Assembly (NCBI GenBank): GCA_040081265.1
Contig: JBEBGV010000003.1
Coordinates: 1 to 64,000, forward strand
Reading direction: 5' to 3'
DNA: 64,000 nt
Source of the DNA: JBEBGV01 sp040081265
GTDB taxonomy: Bacteria > Acidobacteriota > Vicinamibacteria > Vicinamibacterales > UBA2999
Shown: positions 1 to 8,411 of the stretch, piece after piece
Position numbering within the stretch: the stretch's first letter is position 1
Layout of the letters: every line of letters begins with the position of its first letter
Translations under genes and position numbers: made by a program
The notes under the pieces: model-generated
What the model saw: the letters and a program-made list of their open reading frames with translations, nothing else
Told to the model about the DNA's origin: nothing
The model's database searches: none

Positions 1-1
1 C

Positions 2-880
2 CTATCTCTCGCCCCACTTGAGCTTTTCGCGCAGCAGTTCGAAGTAGCTTCGCGATTGCGCCTTGACCAGTCGGATGCGCTCGGCGGCCGTGACGACGCG
101 GACCAGATCGCCCTGCTTGATGGGGTAGCCTGACTGGCCGTCGTAGGTCACGAACACATCGTCACCGTCGGCCACATGGGCCCGAACCTCGATCACGGCG
201 GCGCCGGGGATCACGACTGGTCGGTTCGTCAACGTGTGTGGTGCGATCGGCGTCAGGACGAGGGCGTCGGTGGAGGGATGAACAATCGGTCCTCCTGCGG
301 CGAGGTTGTAGGCGGTCGATCCGGTTGCGCTGGCGATGATCAATCCATCCGCTTTGACCCGCGTGACAAAGGCGCCGTCTACCCAGACCGACAACTCGAT
401 CATGCGCGAGAGTGCGCCCTTGGTGAAGACGACGTCGTTCAGCAGCACGCGGGTATCGAACCGGCTGCCGTCGCGCGACGCTTCGGCCCGCAGCATCTTG
501 CGCGCGTCGAACTGCGCGGTTCCGTCCAGGATGCCCTGCAGGGCGGTGTAGATTTCGTCGATCCGAATCTCGGTGAGGAATCCAAGACTGCCGAAGTTGA
601 CGCCGAGAATGGGTACGTCGCGTCCCGTCTGAGCGATGCGAGCGGCCATCGCCAGCAGAGTTCCGTCTCCGCCGAGCACCGCGATCAGGTCGACCGCACT
701 CGGCAGTTCCTCGCGTGACATCCGGCGCCTCGGGGCTGCCACGGGTGCCAGGGCCGCCGTGTCTGCTTCGTAGACGGCCTCGATTCCGTGTTCGTGGAGC
801 CACAGATCCAGTCTGGTGAGGTGCTCGGCGGCGGCGCTGAGGCCTCGCTTGGCGACGATGCCGATGCGGGTGACAGACAT
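2..880 (-). CDS. nadK: NAD kinase
   Basis: ATP-dependent NAD kinase, which makes NADP in the cytosol; 292 aa, normal length. The sequence shows the GGDGT motif near residue 70, the conserved NDVVF segment near 150, and the glycine-rich substrate motif around ATGSTAYNLAAGGP near 190. I chose the ATG at 880, giving MSVTRIGIVAKRG, because this matches the family N-terminus; a longer frame to 949 would overlap tlyA and adds unrelated sequence. The stop TAG is complete at the window edge. It is the last visible gene of a seven-gene minus-strand operon and starts one base after the tlyA stop. Confidence 0.95.
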   Translation of the reverse strand: MSVTRIGIVAKRGLSAAAEHLTRLDLWLHEHGIEAVYEADTAALAPVAAPRRRMSREELPSAVDLIAVLGGDGTLLAMAARIAQTGRDVPILGVNFGSLGFLTEIRIDEIYTALQGILDGTAQFDARKMLRAEASRDGSRFDTRVLLNDVVFTKGALSRMIELSVWVDGAFVTRVKADGLIIASATGSTAYNLAAGGPIVHPSTDALVLTPIAPHTLTNRPVVIPGAAVIEVRAHVADGDDVFVTYDGQSGYPIKQGDLVRVVTAAERIRLVKAQSRSYFELLREKLKWGER

Positions 881-881
881 G

Positions 882-1616
882 TCAGGGCTTGAGATAGAGG
901 AGGAATTCGACGTTACCTTTGGCGCCCGTGATCGGTGACGGGACGACACCCGCCGCGGTCAATCCTACCTCACGCGCTGCAGCCGACACCTCTTCGATGA
1001 CGCGATGGTGGACGCCGGCGTCGCGGATGATGCCTTTGCGCACCTCGCCACGTCCGGCTTCGAACTGTGGCTTCACGAGGGCGATCACGTCCCCGCCTGG
1101 ACGCAGAAGGGGCGGAACGACCGGGAGGATCTGGCGCAGGGAAATGAACGACACGTCGATGACGATGATGTCCACCTGCGACGGCAGATCGGCGAGCGAC
1201 AGGCGTCGGGCGTTGAAGCGCTCGATGACGAGCACGCGTGGGTCGCTGCGCAGACGCCAGTCCAGCTGTCCATGGCCGACGTCGAGTGCGACTACGCGGG
1301 TGGCGCCGCGCTGGAGCAGGACGTCGGTAAAACCACCAGTCGAGGCGCCGATGTCGAGTGCTTCCCGGCCTGAGACCGGCACGGTGAACGTGTTCAGCGC
1401 GTGCGCCAGCTTCAGCCCTCCTCGCCCCACGTACGGATGGTCGGGAGTGAGCAGCGTGACGTCAGCGTCGACGTCGACCATGGTGCCGGCTTTGTCGAAC
1501 ACGAGGCCGGTGATGGAGACCTGTCCCGCCAGAATCAGTGCGCGTGCGCGCTCGCGGCTGGGGGCGAGGCCGCGATCCACCAGCAGCTGATCGAGGCGGG
1601 TGCGTGCTGAAGCCAC
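882..1616 (-). CDS. tlyA: TlyA family rRNA 2'-O-methyltransferase
   Basis: Predicted SAM-dependent 2'-O-methyltransferase of 16S/23S rRNA cytidines; 244 aa, typical. An N-terminal S4 RNA-binding domain (about 1-65, TRLDQLLVDRGLAPSRERA) precedes an FtsJ-like fold with the SAM loop ALDIGASTGGFTD near residue 80 and a VKPQFEAGR catalytic segment. The start is the GTG at 1616, 1 nt after the ispA stop; the open frame continues upstream to 1928 but that part lies over ispA and looks non-coding. Family members were also described as hemolysins, but the rRNA role is the established one. Confidence 0.93.
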   Translation of the reverse strand: MASARTRLDQLLVDRGLAPSRERARALILAGQVSITGLVFDKAGTMVDVDADVTLLTPDHPYVGRGGLKLAHALNTFTVPVSGREALDIGASTGGFTDVLLQRGATRVVALDVGHGQLDWRLRSDPRVLVIERFNARRLSLADLPSQVDIIVIDVSFISLRQILPVVPPLLRPGGDVIALVKPQFEAGRGEVRKGIIRDAGVHHRVIEEVSAAAREVGLTAAGVVPSPITGAKGNVEFLLYLKP

Positions 1617-1617
1617 G

Positions 1618-2535
1618 TCAGCGCGAGCGCTCGACCATGGCCTGTCCCAGTGCGAGCAGGTGCGTGGATGCGAGGCCGGCATGGGCCAGCGCTTCCCTGG
1701 CGCGCACCAGGCACTGCGCCGCTTCCTGCCGGGAACGCTCGAGACCGAACACGGCCGGATAGGTGGGCTTGCCGGCGGCGGCGTCCTTGCCCGCTGTCTT
1801 GCCGAGCTCGCTCGATGAGCCCTCGACATCGAGGATGTCATCGACGATCTGGAACGCGAGACCGAACTCAGCGGCCGCCCGGTCGATAGAGGCGACAGCC
1901 TCGTCGTCGCCCCCGCCCATAATCGCACCGGCCACGGCCGACGCGCGAATCAGCGCGCCGGTCTTACGCGCGTGCATCGACTGCACGGCCGCCATGTCGA
2001 AGCTGTGACGGCCGGCCTCGGCGGTGCCTGAGCCCGCGCTGCCCAGGTCGATGGCCTGACCGCCCACCATGCCACTGACACCCGCGGCTGCTGCGATCAG
2101 ACCGATGACGCGCACGGACCGGGCAGCCGTAGTGGCACTGGGGGGCACTCGCGACAGGAGGCCGAATGCCTCGGTGAGGAGGCCGTCTCCGGCGAGAATT
2201 GCCAGCCCTTCCCCGGCGACGACATGCAGGGTCGGACGTCCCCGGCGCATGGTGTCGTCGTCCATGGCAGGCAGGTCATCGTGAATGAGCGAGTAGGTGT
2301 GGATGAACTCGAGCGCGCACGCGGCCGGCATCGCCTGCAGCGCGTGTCCGCCGACCGACTCGCACGCCGTGAGGCAGAGTAGAGGGCGCAGCCGTTTGCC
2401 CCCGGCGAGCAGGCTGTAGCGCATCGCTTCGGCAAGGTCAGGTGGACAGTCCGGAGGGGCGGGAAGCGCCGCCTGCAGAGCGGTCTCGACTGCCGCGCGG
2501 AGGGCGTCGAAATGCGTTGCCGCTCCAGACGTCAT
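1618..2535 (-). CDS. ispA: Polyprenyl synthase (farnesyl/geranylgeranyl diphosphate synthase)
   Basis: Short-chain trans-prenyltransferase that condenses IPP with allylic diphosphates; 305 aa. The first aspartate-rich motif DDLPAMDDD and the second FQIVDDILD are both intact, as are the GGKRLRP and GRPTLHV segments. The linkage xseA-xseB-ispA is a widely conserved bacterial arrangement and supports the call. ATG 2535 overlaps the xseB stop by 4 bp, suggesting translational coupling. Product chain length (C15 or C20) cannot be decided by eye. Confidence 0.93.
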   Translation of the reverse strand: MTSGAATHFDALRAAVETALQAALPAPPDCPPDLAEAMRYSLLAGGKRLRPLLCLTACESVGGHALQAMPAACALEFIHTYSLIHDDLPAMDDDTMRRGRPTLHVVAGEGLAILAGDGLLTEAFGLLSRVPPSATTAARSVRVIGLIAAAAGVSGMVGGQAIDLGSAGSGTAEAGRHSFDMAAVQSMHARKTGALIRASAVAGAIMGGGDDEAVASIDRAAAEFGLAFQIVDDILDVEGSSSELGKTAGKDAAAGKPTYPAVFGLERSRQEAAQCLVRAREALAHAGLASTHLLALGQAMVERSR

Positions 2536-2792
2536 CGACGTCCGCGTTCGCCGGGCGCCTCATCGTCGGCCCCGAGATCTGCAGGCGCGGCCGTGAGCTC
2601 GCCGCGTTCGTTGAGCACTTCGACGCGCCGTTCGGCGTCCTCGAGTCGTGCGTGGCAGAACCGTGAGAGATGGACGCCGCGCTCGTACAACTGCAGCGAC
2701 GTCTCGAGTGAGAGGTCACCATCCTCGAGCTTCTTGACGATGGATTCGAGCTCGGCGATCGCGGCTTCGAAGTCCTTGATGCTGGTGTCCAT
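2532..2792 (-). CDS. xseB: Exodeoxyribonuclease VII small subunit
   Basis: 86 aa helical protein with the XseB signature FEAAIAELESIVKKLEDG followed by LSLETSLQLYERGVHL. It forms the multi-copy regulatory subunit of exonuclease VII with XseA, encoded immediately upstream. The C-terminal 20 residues are charged and poorly conserved. ATG at 2792, with 13 nt between it and the xseA stop; the 3' end overlaps ispA by 4 bp. Confidence 0.93.
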   Translation of the reverse strand: MDTSIKDFEAAIAELESIVKKLEDGDLSLETSLQLYERGVHLSRFCHARLEDAERRVEVLNERGELTAAPADLGADDEAPGERGRR

Positions 2793-2805
2793 AAAGGGTG
2801 GACCG

Positions 2806-4245
2806 TCAGGCCTCGTTGGCAGGGCGTGCCGGGGTGCGTGTCACGACATCGCACGTCAGTTCGCCCTCGCGCAGGGTTACCTGGACGCGTTCGCCGGCGT
2901 TGACTGACGCCGCCGAACGCACGATGGCCGTACGGTCTGCATTCCAGCAGACCGCATATCCTCGCCCAAGCACGGCGAGCGGGCTCAGACTCTCGAGCCG
3001 TGCGGCCGCGCCGAGAAAGCGCTGCTGCGCTCGATGACGGTGGTCGACAATGGCCGAACGCAGCGAGGCGTCAGATGACACCAGCCGGGTGCGCACGCGT
3101 TGAAACTGTCGTCGCACATCCAGGCCCTCGAGCTTCAGCTGCAGCGTGCGATAGCGCCGCTCGCGTGCGGCGAGGCCGGCGTTCAGCGCGCGGCGCAGCT
3201 CGTGCGAGCGATCGGCGGTGCGTCGGCCGTGGCCGGCAAGGCGGGCGGGAAATCCGCCCAGCCCGGGGCGGGCCTCGAGGCCGCGGAGGCGTGATTCGAG
3301 CCGATGAAGCCGGGCGTCGAGCACCGCATCGAGACGACGACTGAGGCGGTCGATGCCGGCCACGAAGTCGTCCTTTCTGGCGACGACCAGTTCAGCCGCC
3401 GCCGATGGGGTTGGCGCCCGGAGGTCAGCCACGAAGTCCGCGATTGTCACATCGGATTCGTGACCGACTGCTGAGATCGTCGGGACCGGGCAGCCTGCAA
3501 GAGCGCGTGCCACGACCTCTTCGTTGAAGGACCACAGGTCTTCTGCCGAGCCGCCTCCGCGTCCGACGATGACCACGTCAACGCCACGCACGCGACCGAT
3601 CGCGGTGATCGCACGGGCGATGTCGAGTTCGGCACTGTCTCCCTGCACGCGGGTCGGGCGAATGATGATGTGTGCGTTGGCGTATCGTCGCCGGAGCACC
3701 TTGATGATGTCCCTGATGGCGGCGCCATCGAGGGAGGTGACGACCCCGATCTTGCGCGGCAGCACGGGGAGTGCGCGCTTCCGTTCGGGTGCGAACAGTC
3801 CTTCCCTGGCGAGCCGTGCCTTCAGCTGTTCGAACGCGAGCTGTCGGGCCCCGAGGCCTTCCGGCTCGAGGTATTCGCACACCAGCTGGTACTCGCCCTT
3901 GGGGTCGTACAGGCTCACCCGTCCACGGGCGACCACGCGAAGTCCGTCCTGTGGCTTGAATTTCAGATAGCGAAGGGCAGAGCGGAACATCACCGCCTTG
4001 ATCTGGGCGCCGGTGTCCTTGAGGGTGAAATACAGGTGTCCGGTGTTCCAGAGGCGGCAGTTCGAGATCTCGCCCTCGACCCAGGTGTCGGCGAACTGGC
4101 CTTCGAGCAACACGCGAATCTTCGCGGTGAGCTGCGCGATCGTGAGTACCCGGCGCGCGAGCGGCGACTCGGCGGCGAGCGGGGCGCCCGCATGCACCGG
4201 TTCGGGCTCCGGTTCCTCGAATGGCAGGTCGAACAGCGAACTCAT
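2806..4245 (-). CDS. xseA: Exodeoxyribonuclease VII large subunit
   Basis: 479 aa catalytic subunit of the ssDNA-specific exonuclease VII. After a short N-terminal extension there is an OB-fold domain (about 30-130, with WVEGEISNCR and HLYFTLKD), then the catalytic domain (about 140-330) with GVVTSLDGAAIRDI, VDVVIVGRGGGSAEDLWSFNEE and AVGHESDVTIADFVADLRAPTPSAAAE, all hallmark XseA segments. A long arginine-rich helical region follows. The enzyme degrades single-stranded DNA in repair and recombination. ATG 4245 is 14 nt after the ymdB-like stop. Confidence 0.95.
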   Translation of the reverse strand: MSSLFDLPFEEPEPEPVHAGAPLAAESPLARRVLTIAQLTAKIRVLLEGQFADTWVEGEISNCRLWNTGHLYFTLKDTGAQIKAVMFRSALRYLKFKPQDGLRVVARGRVSLYDPKGEYQLVCEYLEPEGLGARQLAFEQLKARLAREGLFAPERKRALPVLPRKIGVVTSLDGAAIRDIIKVLRRRYANAHIIIRPTRVQGDSAELDIARAITAIGRVRGVDVVIVGRGGGSAEDLWSFNEEVVARALAGCPVPTISAVGHESDVTIADFVADLRAPTPSAAAELVVARKDDFVAGIDRLSRRLDAVLDARLHRLESRLRGLEARPGLGGFPARLAGHGRRTADRSHELRRALNAGLAARERRYRTLQLKLEGLDVRRQFQRVRTRLVSSDASLRSAIVDHRHRAQQRFLGAAARLESLSPLAVLGRGYAVCWNADRTAIVRSAASVNAGERVQVTLREGELTCDVVTRTPARPANEA

Positions 4246-4259
4246 CTGGGCGGGCCTGA

Positions 4260-5075
4260 CTATGTTGGTCGGGACGCGGCCAGCTGGTCAATGTCGCGCT
4301 CGGAGAGGCTCAGACGCGTGATCGCGGTGGCCCGCCCTGTCTTGTCGTCAGCGTCGATGAGGACGCCGTTCAGCCGCGGATTGCCGGTGGCTGGCTCGAA
4401 GCGTGACGGCATCGCGTTGATGAAACGTGCGAGCGAGGGTTCTCGCTCCATGCCGATGATGGAATCGTGGGGTCCGGTCATGCCGACGTCAGTCAGATAG
4501 GCCGTGCCGAGCGGGAGGATGCGCTCGTCGGCCGTCTGTACGTGAGTGTGGGTGCCGACAACCGCTGTGACCTTGCCGTCGAGGTGCCACCCCATCGCGA
4601 TCTTCTCGCTCGTCGCCTCAGCGTGCATATCCACGAAGATCACCTTCGTTCGGCCACGCAGCGCCTCAATCTCTTTCTGGACGACCGCAAAGGGGTTGTC
4701 GATGTTCAGCATGAACACGCGGCCCATGACGTTGACGACCCCGACGGCGCGTCCGTCGCGTGTCTGGGCGAGATAGCTGCCGCGCCCGGGCACGCCAGCC
4801 GGATAGTTGGCCGGGCGGAGGAGTCGTGGTTCGGTGGCGATGTAATCGATCGCCTCCTTCTTGTCCCAGATGTGATTGCCGGACGTCATGACGTCAACAC
4901 CCCAGTCAAGCAGGGTATCGCCGATGTCCTTGGTGATGCCGAAGCCGGCGGCGGCATTCTCGGCATTGGCGATCACCAGATCAACGTCGTGCAGTTCGAC
5001 GAGCGCGCGAAGGCCTTTGCGAATCAGTTCGCGGCCGGGTTTTCCGACGATGTCACCGATGAAGAAGAGTCTCAC
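4260..5075 (-). CDS. YmdB-family metallophosphoesterase
   Basis: 271 aa cytosolic phosphoesterase of the TIGR00282/YmdB family; the Bacillus homologue hydrolyses 2',3'-cyclic nucleotides. Metal-binding motifs are visible: FIGDIVGKPGR at the N-terminus, ANAENAAAGFG, TSGNHIWDKKE, VDMHAEATSEK and VVGTHTHVQTADE. The start is GTG 5075, overlapping the hsp20 stop by 4 bp. Its position between hsp20 and xseA in one operon may tie it to stress or nucleic-acid turnover, which is inference. Confidence 0.88.
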   Translation of the reverse strand: MRLFFIGDIVGKPGRELIRKGLRALVELHDVDLVIANAENAAAGFGITKDIGDTLLDWGVDVMTSGNHIWDKKEAIDYIATEPRLLRPANYPAGVPGRGSYLAQTRDGRAVGVVNVMGRVFMLNIDNPFAVVQKEIEALRGRTKVIFVDMHAEATSEKIAMGWHLDGKVTAVVGTHTHVQTADERILPLGTAYLTDVGMTGPHDSIIGMEREPSLARFINAMPSRFEPATGNPRLNGVLIDADDKTGRATAITRLSLSERDIDQLAASRPT

Positions 5076-5551
5076 CCATTGGCCTGTCTGCCGGGAGTGG
5101 CAATAGCGATGCGGTGGGCCTGTCCCCTCCGCTCGTCCAGTTTCGGCAGCACGATGTGTAGTTCGCCTTCGCGAATCTGCGCACGCGCAGCCGAGACGTC
5201 AAACGCCCCGGGGACACGTACGGCGCGGGCGAAGCGGCCGAACTCTCGCTCGACCAGGTGAAATGTGCGCGGGGCTGACGGCCGCGCCGCGGCCTTCTCG
5301 CCCACGATCACCAGGACGTCGCCTCGGAAGACCACGCGGAGAGCCCGGGCGCTGATACCGGCGACGTCCACGAAGATCTCGACGGTTGCATCCGTTTCGA
5401 GCACGTCTACTGAGGGGTGGCACTCGCCGGCCCCCCCGCGCTCTCCATTTGCCAGGGTGGCCGCCAGTTCGTCGAACAGATCTTGAATGTCCTGACGGAT
5501 CTCCGCGGCATCGCCGCTGGAAATGAGAGGGATTCGAGGCACCGTCCCCAT
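5072..5551 (-). CDS. Hsp20/alpha-crystallin family small heat shock protein
   Basis: 159 aa, with an alpha-crystallin domain at about 45-145: VDVLETDATVEIFVDVAGI, then VVFRGDVLVIVGEK and a terminal beta-strand region GELHIVLPKLDER. It is probably an ATP-independent holdase. It is the first gene of the minus-strand operon and diverges from dnaK, which fits heat-shock control. AGAGGG lies 6 nt before ATG 5551. It is only distantly similar to the second Hsp20 downstream of dnaK, so the two are not a recent duplication. Confidence 0.88.
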   Translation of the reverse strand: MGTVPRIPLISSGDAAEIRQDIQDLFDELAATLANGERGGAGECHPSVDVLETDATVEIFVDVAGISARALRVVFRGDVLVIVGEKAAARPSAPRTFHLVEREFGRFARAVRVPGAFDVSAARAQIREGELHIVLPKLDERRGQAHRIAIATPGRQANG

Positions 5552-5609
5552 AGTAGCCCTCTGCCCGTCCTCACGTCACCGGCCAGTCACTCCAATCTCA
5601 CCCTACAAC

Positions 5610-5673
5610 ATGAGTGTATCTAACTAAGATTAACTTATTGACAAGCACTCACTGTACGTCTACCATTACTCCA
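5610..5673. promoter_or_regulatory. Divergent hsp20/dnaK promoter region
   Basis: This is the most AT-rich stretch nearby. On plus, TTGACA (5638-5643) is 17 bp from TACCAT (5661-5666). On minus, TTGTCA (5644-5639) is 16 bp from TAGATA (5622-5617), so the two -35 boxes overlap. An inverted repeat, TGAGTG (5611-5616) and CACTCA (5646-5651), flanks the core. AGCACTC at 5644-5650 resembles one half of the HrcA operator CIRCE, but its second half is missing. Confidence 0.55.
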
Positions 5674-5707
5674 TTGGCACGGGGGTTACCCCGTCGGGGG
5701 TTTTGAC

Positions 5708-7579
5708 ATGAGCAAAGTGATTGGAATCGACCTCGGCACCACCAACTCGGTTGTCGCGGTCATGGAAGGCGGAGAAGCTGCCGTCATCGTGAACCAGGAG
5801 GGCGGCCGGACTACGCCGTCGGTTGTGGGCTTCTCGAAGGATGGTGAGCGGCTCGTTGGCCAGGTGGCCAAGCGTCAGGCGGTTACCAACCCTGAGAACA
5901 CCGTCTTCTCGGTCAAGCGATTCATGGGCCGGAAGTTTGCCGAAGTGGCCAAGGAAACAGCGCGCGTCCCGTATCGCGTCGTCCAGGCCGCCAACGGCGA
6001 CGCCTGGATCGAGGCCAGGGGCAAGCAGCACTCGGCTCCGGAGATCTCCGCGATGATTCTCCAGAAGCTGAAGACGGCCGCAGAGGATTACCTGGGAGAG
6101 AAGGTGACCGACGCGGTCATCACCGTTCCCGCGTACTTCAACGACGCACAGCGACAGGCAACCAAGGACGCTGGCAAGATTGCCGGCCTCAACGTCCTGC
6201 GCATCGTCAATGAGCCCACGGCGGCCGCGCTCGCCTACGGACTCGACAAGAAGAAGGACGAGACGATCGCGGTGTACGACTTCGGCGGCGGCACCTTCGA
6301 CATCTCCATCCTCGAGGTGGGCGAGGGCGTCGTGGAAGTGAAGTCCACCAACGGCGACACACACCTGGGAGGTGACGATCTCGATGAGCGCGTCATCGAC
6401 TGGATGGTGGCCGAGTTTCGCAAGAGCGACGGCATCGACCTCAGCAAGGATCGGATGGCGCTGCAGCGGCTCAAGGAAGCCGCAGAGAAGGCCAAGATCG
6501 AGCTCTCCACTGTCATGGAGACCGACATCAACCTGCCTTTCGTCACCGCTGATCAGAGTGGCCCGAAGCACCTGCAGATGAGACTGACGCGGGCGAAGTT
6601 CGAACAGATCGTCGAGGACCTCCTCGAGCGGTCGATGGGTCCCCTGAAGCAGGCGCTCGCCGACGCGGGCCTGAAGCCTGCCGACGTCGACGAGATCGTG
6701 CTGGTCGGAGGCTCGACGCGCGTGCCGAAGATTCAGCAGCTGGTCAAGGACTACTTCGGCAAGGAGCCCCACAAGGGCGTCAACCCGGACGAGGTGGTCG
6801 CGGTCGGTGCGGCGATTCAGGGCGGCGTACTGAAGGGCGAGGTCAAGGACGTGCTGCTCCTCGACGTCACGCCGCTGTCACTCGGCATCGAAACACTCGG
6901 TGGCGTGATGACGACGCTCATCAGTCGCAACACGACGATTCCGACGCGCAAGAGCGAGACCTTCTCGACCGCTGCCGACAACCAGACGAGCGTCGAGGTG
7001 CACGTCCTGCAGGGCGAACGCCCGCTGGCCCGTGACAACCGCACGCTCGGTCGATTTCAGCTGGTTGGTCTGCCGCCGGCGCCGCGCGGAGTGCCGCAGG
7101 TTGAGGTGGCCTTCGACATCGACGCCAATGGCATCGTCAACGTGACGGCCAAGGACGTGGCGACGGGCAAGGAACAGAAGATCACCATCAGCGGCTCGTC
7201 CGGCTTGAGTAAGGACGACGTCGATCGCATGGTGAAGGACGCCGCAGCGCATTCGGCGGAGGACCAGTCCAGACGCGAAGTGATTGACCTGCGCAACCAG
7301 GCTGATGCGCTCGGCTACGCGGTGGAGAAGTCGGTCATCGAGAACCGTGACCGGATGCCTGCCACCGACGTCTCGCGCATCGAGGCGGAGATCGCAGCGC
7401 TTCGTGAAGCAGCGCAGGGTGACGATGGGGCGGCGATTGGCCGCGCCCGCGACACGCTGCAGAAGAGCTCGCATGCGCTCGCTGAGCAGCTCTACAAGCA
7501 GACGCAGGCGAACGCGGCGCATTCAGCGACGTCACACACCGAGCCCGATGTGAAGGACGGCGAGGTTGTCGGCGCTTAA
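5708..7579 (+). CDS. dnaK: Chaperone protein DnaK (Hsp70)
   Basis: 623 aa ATP-dependent chaperone. The nucleotide-binding domain (about 1-375) has IGIDLGTTNSVVAV, the linker-proximal VGGSTRVPKIQ and the DFGGGTFDISI phosphate loop. The conserved DVLLLDVTPLSLGIET linker leads into the substrate-binding domain and a helical lid. The C-terminal tail is short, ending near VKDGEVVGA without a long disordered segment. No grpE or dnaJ is adjacent; instead an hsp20 follows 17 nt downstream and another diverges upstream. GGGGG 7-11 nt before ATG may be the ribosome site. Confidence 0.97.
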   Translation: MSKVIGIDLGTTNSVVAVMEGGEAAVIVNQEGGRTTPSVVGFSKDGERLVGQVAKRQAVTNPENTVFSVKRFMGRKFAEVAKETARVPYRVVQAANGDAWIEARGKQHSAPEISAMILQKLKTAAEDYLGEKVTDAVITVPAYFNDAQRQATKDAGKIAGLNVLRIVNEPTAAALAYGLDKKKDETIAVYDFGGGTFDISILEVGEGVVEVKSTNGDTHLGGDDLDERVIDWMVAEFRKSDGIDLSKDRMALQRLKEAAEKAKIELSTVMETDINLPFVTADQSGPKHLQMRLTRAKFEQIVEDLLERSMGPLKQALADAGLKPADVDEIVLVGGSTRVPKIQQLVKDYFGKEPHKGVNPDEVVAVGAAIQGGVLKGEVKDVLLLDVTPLSLGIETLGGVMTTLISRNTTIPTRKSETFSTAADNQTSVEVHVLQGERPLARDNRTLGRFQLVGLPPAPRGVPQVEVAFDIDANGIVNVTAKDVATGKEQKITISGSSGLSKDDVDRMVKDAAAHSAEDQSRREVIDLRNQADALGYAVEKSVIENRDRMPATDVSRIEAEIAALREAAQGDDGAAIGRARDTLQKSSHALAEQLYKQTQANAAHSATSHTEPDVKDGEVVGA

Positions 7580-7596
7580 CTCATAGGAGAAAAACC

Positions 7597-8043
7597 ATGG
7601 CCATTACCCGATTCGATCCGTTCCGTGACTTTGCGACCCTCCAGGACCGCCTGAATCGCGTTTTCGGTGACGCGTACGTTCGAGACGAGGACGTGACCAG
7701 CCGCGGCGCCTGGGTTCCGCCGGTCGACATCTACGAGACCGACGCGCATGACCTTGTCCTGAAGGTCGAGCTGCCCGACATGGCCCGCGAGGACATCGAG
7801 GTCACCGTTGAGCACAACACGCTTCGGCTGAAGGGCACGAAAAAGGGGCTGACCGACGTCAAGGAAGAGCAGTACCGCCGCATTGAGCGCAGCTACGGTT
7901 CCTTCAGTCGCAGCTTCACCCTGCCGAACACGGTGGATGCGTCCAAGGTAACGGCGGAGTACAAGAACGGTGTCCTGACAGTGACGCTGCCGTTCCGCGA
8001 AGACGCCCGTCCGAAGACCATCAAGGTCGACGTCGCGGCCTGA
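7597..8043 (+). CDS. Hsp20 family small heat shock protein (HSP16-like)
   Basis: 148 aa with the class-typical start FDPFRDFATLQDRLNRVF, an alpha-crystallin domain at about 40-135 (VDIYETDAHDLVLKVELP, then SYGSFSRSFTLPNTVD) and the GVLTVTLP motif. A strong AGGAG lies 7 nt before ATG 7597. It is co-transcribed with dnaK, so the locus pairs a holdase with an Hsp70 refolder. A near-perfect terminator follows immediately. Confidence 0.93.
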   Translation: MAITRFDPFRDFATLQDRLNRVFGDAYVRDEDVTSRGAWVPPVDIYETDAHDLVLKVELPDMAREDIEVTVEHNTLRLKGTKKGLTDVKEEQYRRIERSYGSFSRSFTLPNTVDASKVTAEYKNGVLTVTLPFREDARPKTIKVDVAA

Positions 8044-8050
8044 GTCGCCT

Positions 8051-8083
8051 CAGGGGCGGGACGCGGGTCCCGCCCCTGCATTT
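8051..8083 (+). terminator. Intrinsic terminator after dnaK-hsp20
   Basis: A perfect 12-bp stem (8051-8062 with 8067-8078, CAGGGGCGGGAC arm) closes a 4-nt loop GCGG, starting 8 nt after the hsp20 stop, and is followed by a CATTT tract. The T-run is short but the stem is very stable. Confidence 0.8.
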
Positions 8084-8102
8084 CTCGTGTTAGTCTCAAC
8101 CC

Positions 8103-8378
8103 ATGGACTCCAACACCTTCGATCCGGAATCAGGCGTTGAGGAGGAGACTCAGGCGCCACGCCCGACCGCCCCACCTATCGAAAGCCGGTTTTTGTTCGT
8201 AGACGTGGCTGCGATGCGGGCCAAACAGCTTCGCCGTGGGGCGCTGGTGCGGCTCGACGACGAGGACTTCGCGTCGATGCGCGTGCTGCCACACAAGCTC
8301 GAGCGAATCGCGATGGAAGAGGTCCGTCGCAACCTCGTCCTGTACGACACGCCCGCCACCAGGAAGATCGCTGAGTAG
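8103..8378 (+). CDS. rpoZ: DNA-directed RNA polymerase omega subunit-like protein
   Basis: 91 aa. An acidic, proline-rich N-terminus is followed by SRFLFVDVAAMRAKQLRRGA and PHKLERIAMEEVRRNLVLYD, which align with the omega motifs NRFxLVxxAAxRARQL and ALREIxxGLI. Omega assists assembly of the beta' subunit. It stands alone between the heat-shock terminator and a convergent gene. TAGTCT sits 6 nt before ATG with no clear Shine-Dalgarno. The divergent N-terminus leaves some doubt. Confidence 0.7.
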   Translation: MDSNTFDPESGVEEETQAPRPTAPPIESRFLFVDVAAMRAKQLRRGALVRLDDEDFASMRVLPHKLERIAMEEVRRNLVLYDTPATRKIAE

Positions 8379-8411
8379 TGCCTCGGCGGTGACGTTGCCG
8401 CCGCCCCGCGT

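Noticed and set aside
1617..1928. Upstream extension of tlyA to 1928
   Set aside because: Runs antisense-free over ispA in another frame and lacks S4-domain similarity; GTG 1616 fits the family start.
5642..5668. Complete CIRCE operator (HrcA site) upstream of dnaK
   Set aside because: Only AGCACTC is present; the expected GAGTGCTAA nine bases later is absent.
5666..6772. 368-aa open frame antisense to dnaK
   Set aside because: Antisense DnaK frames are a common artefact; nothing supports expression.
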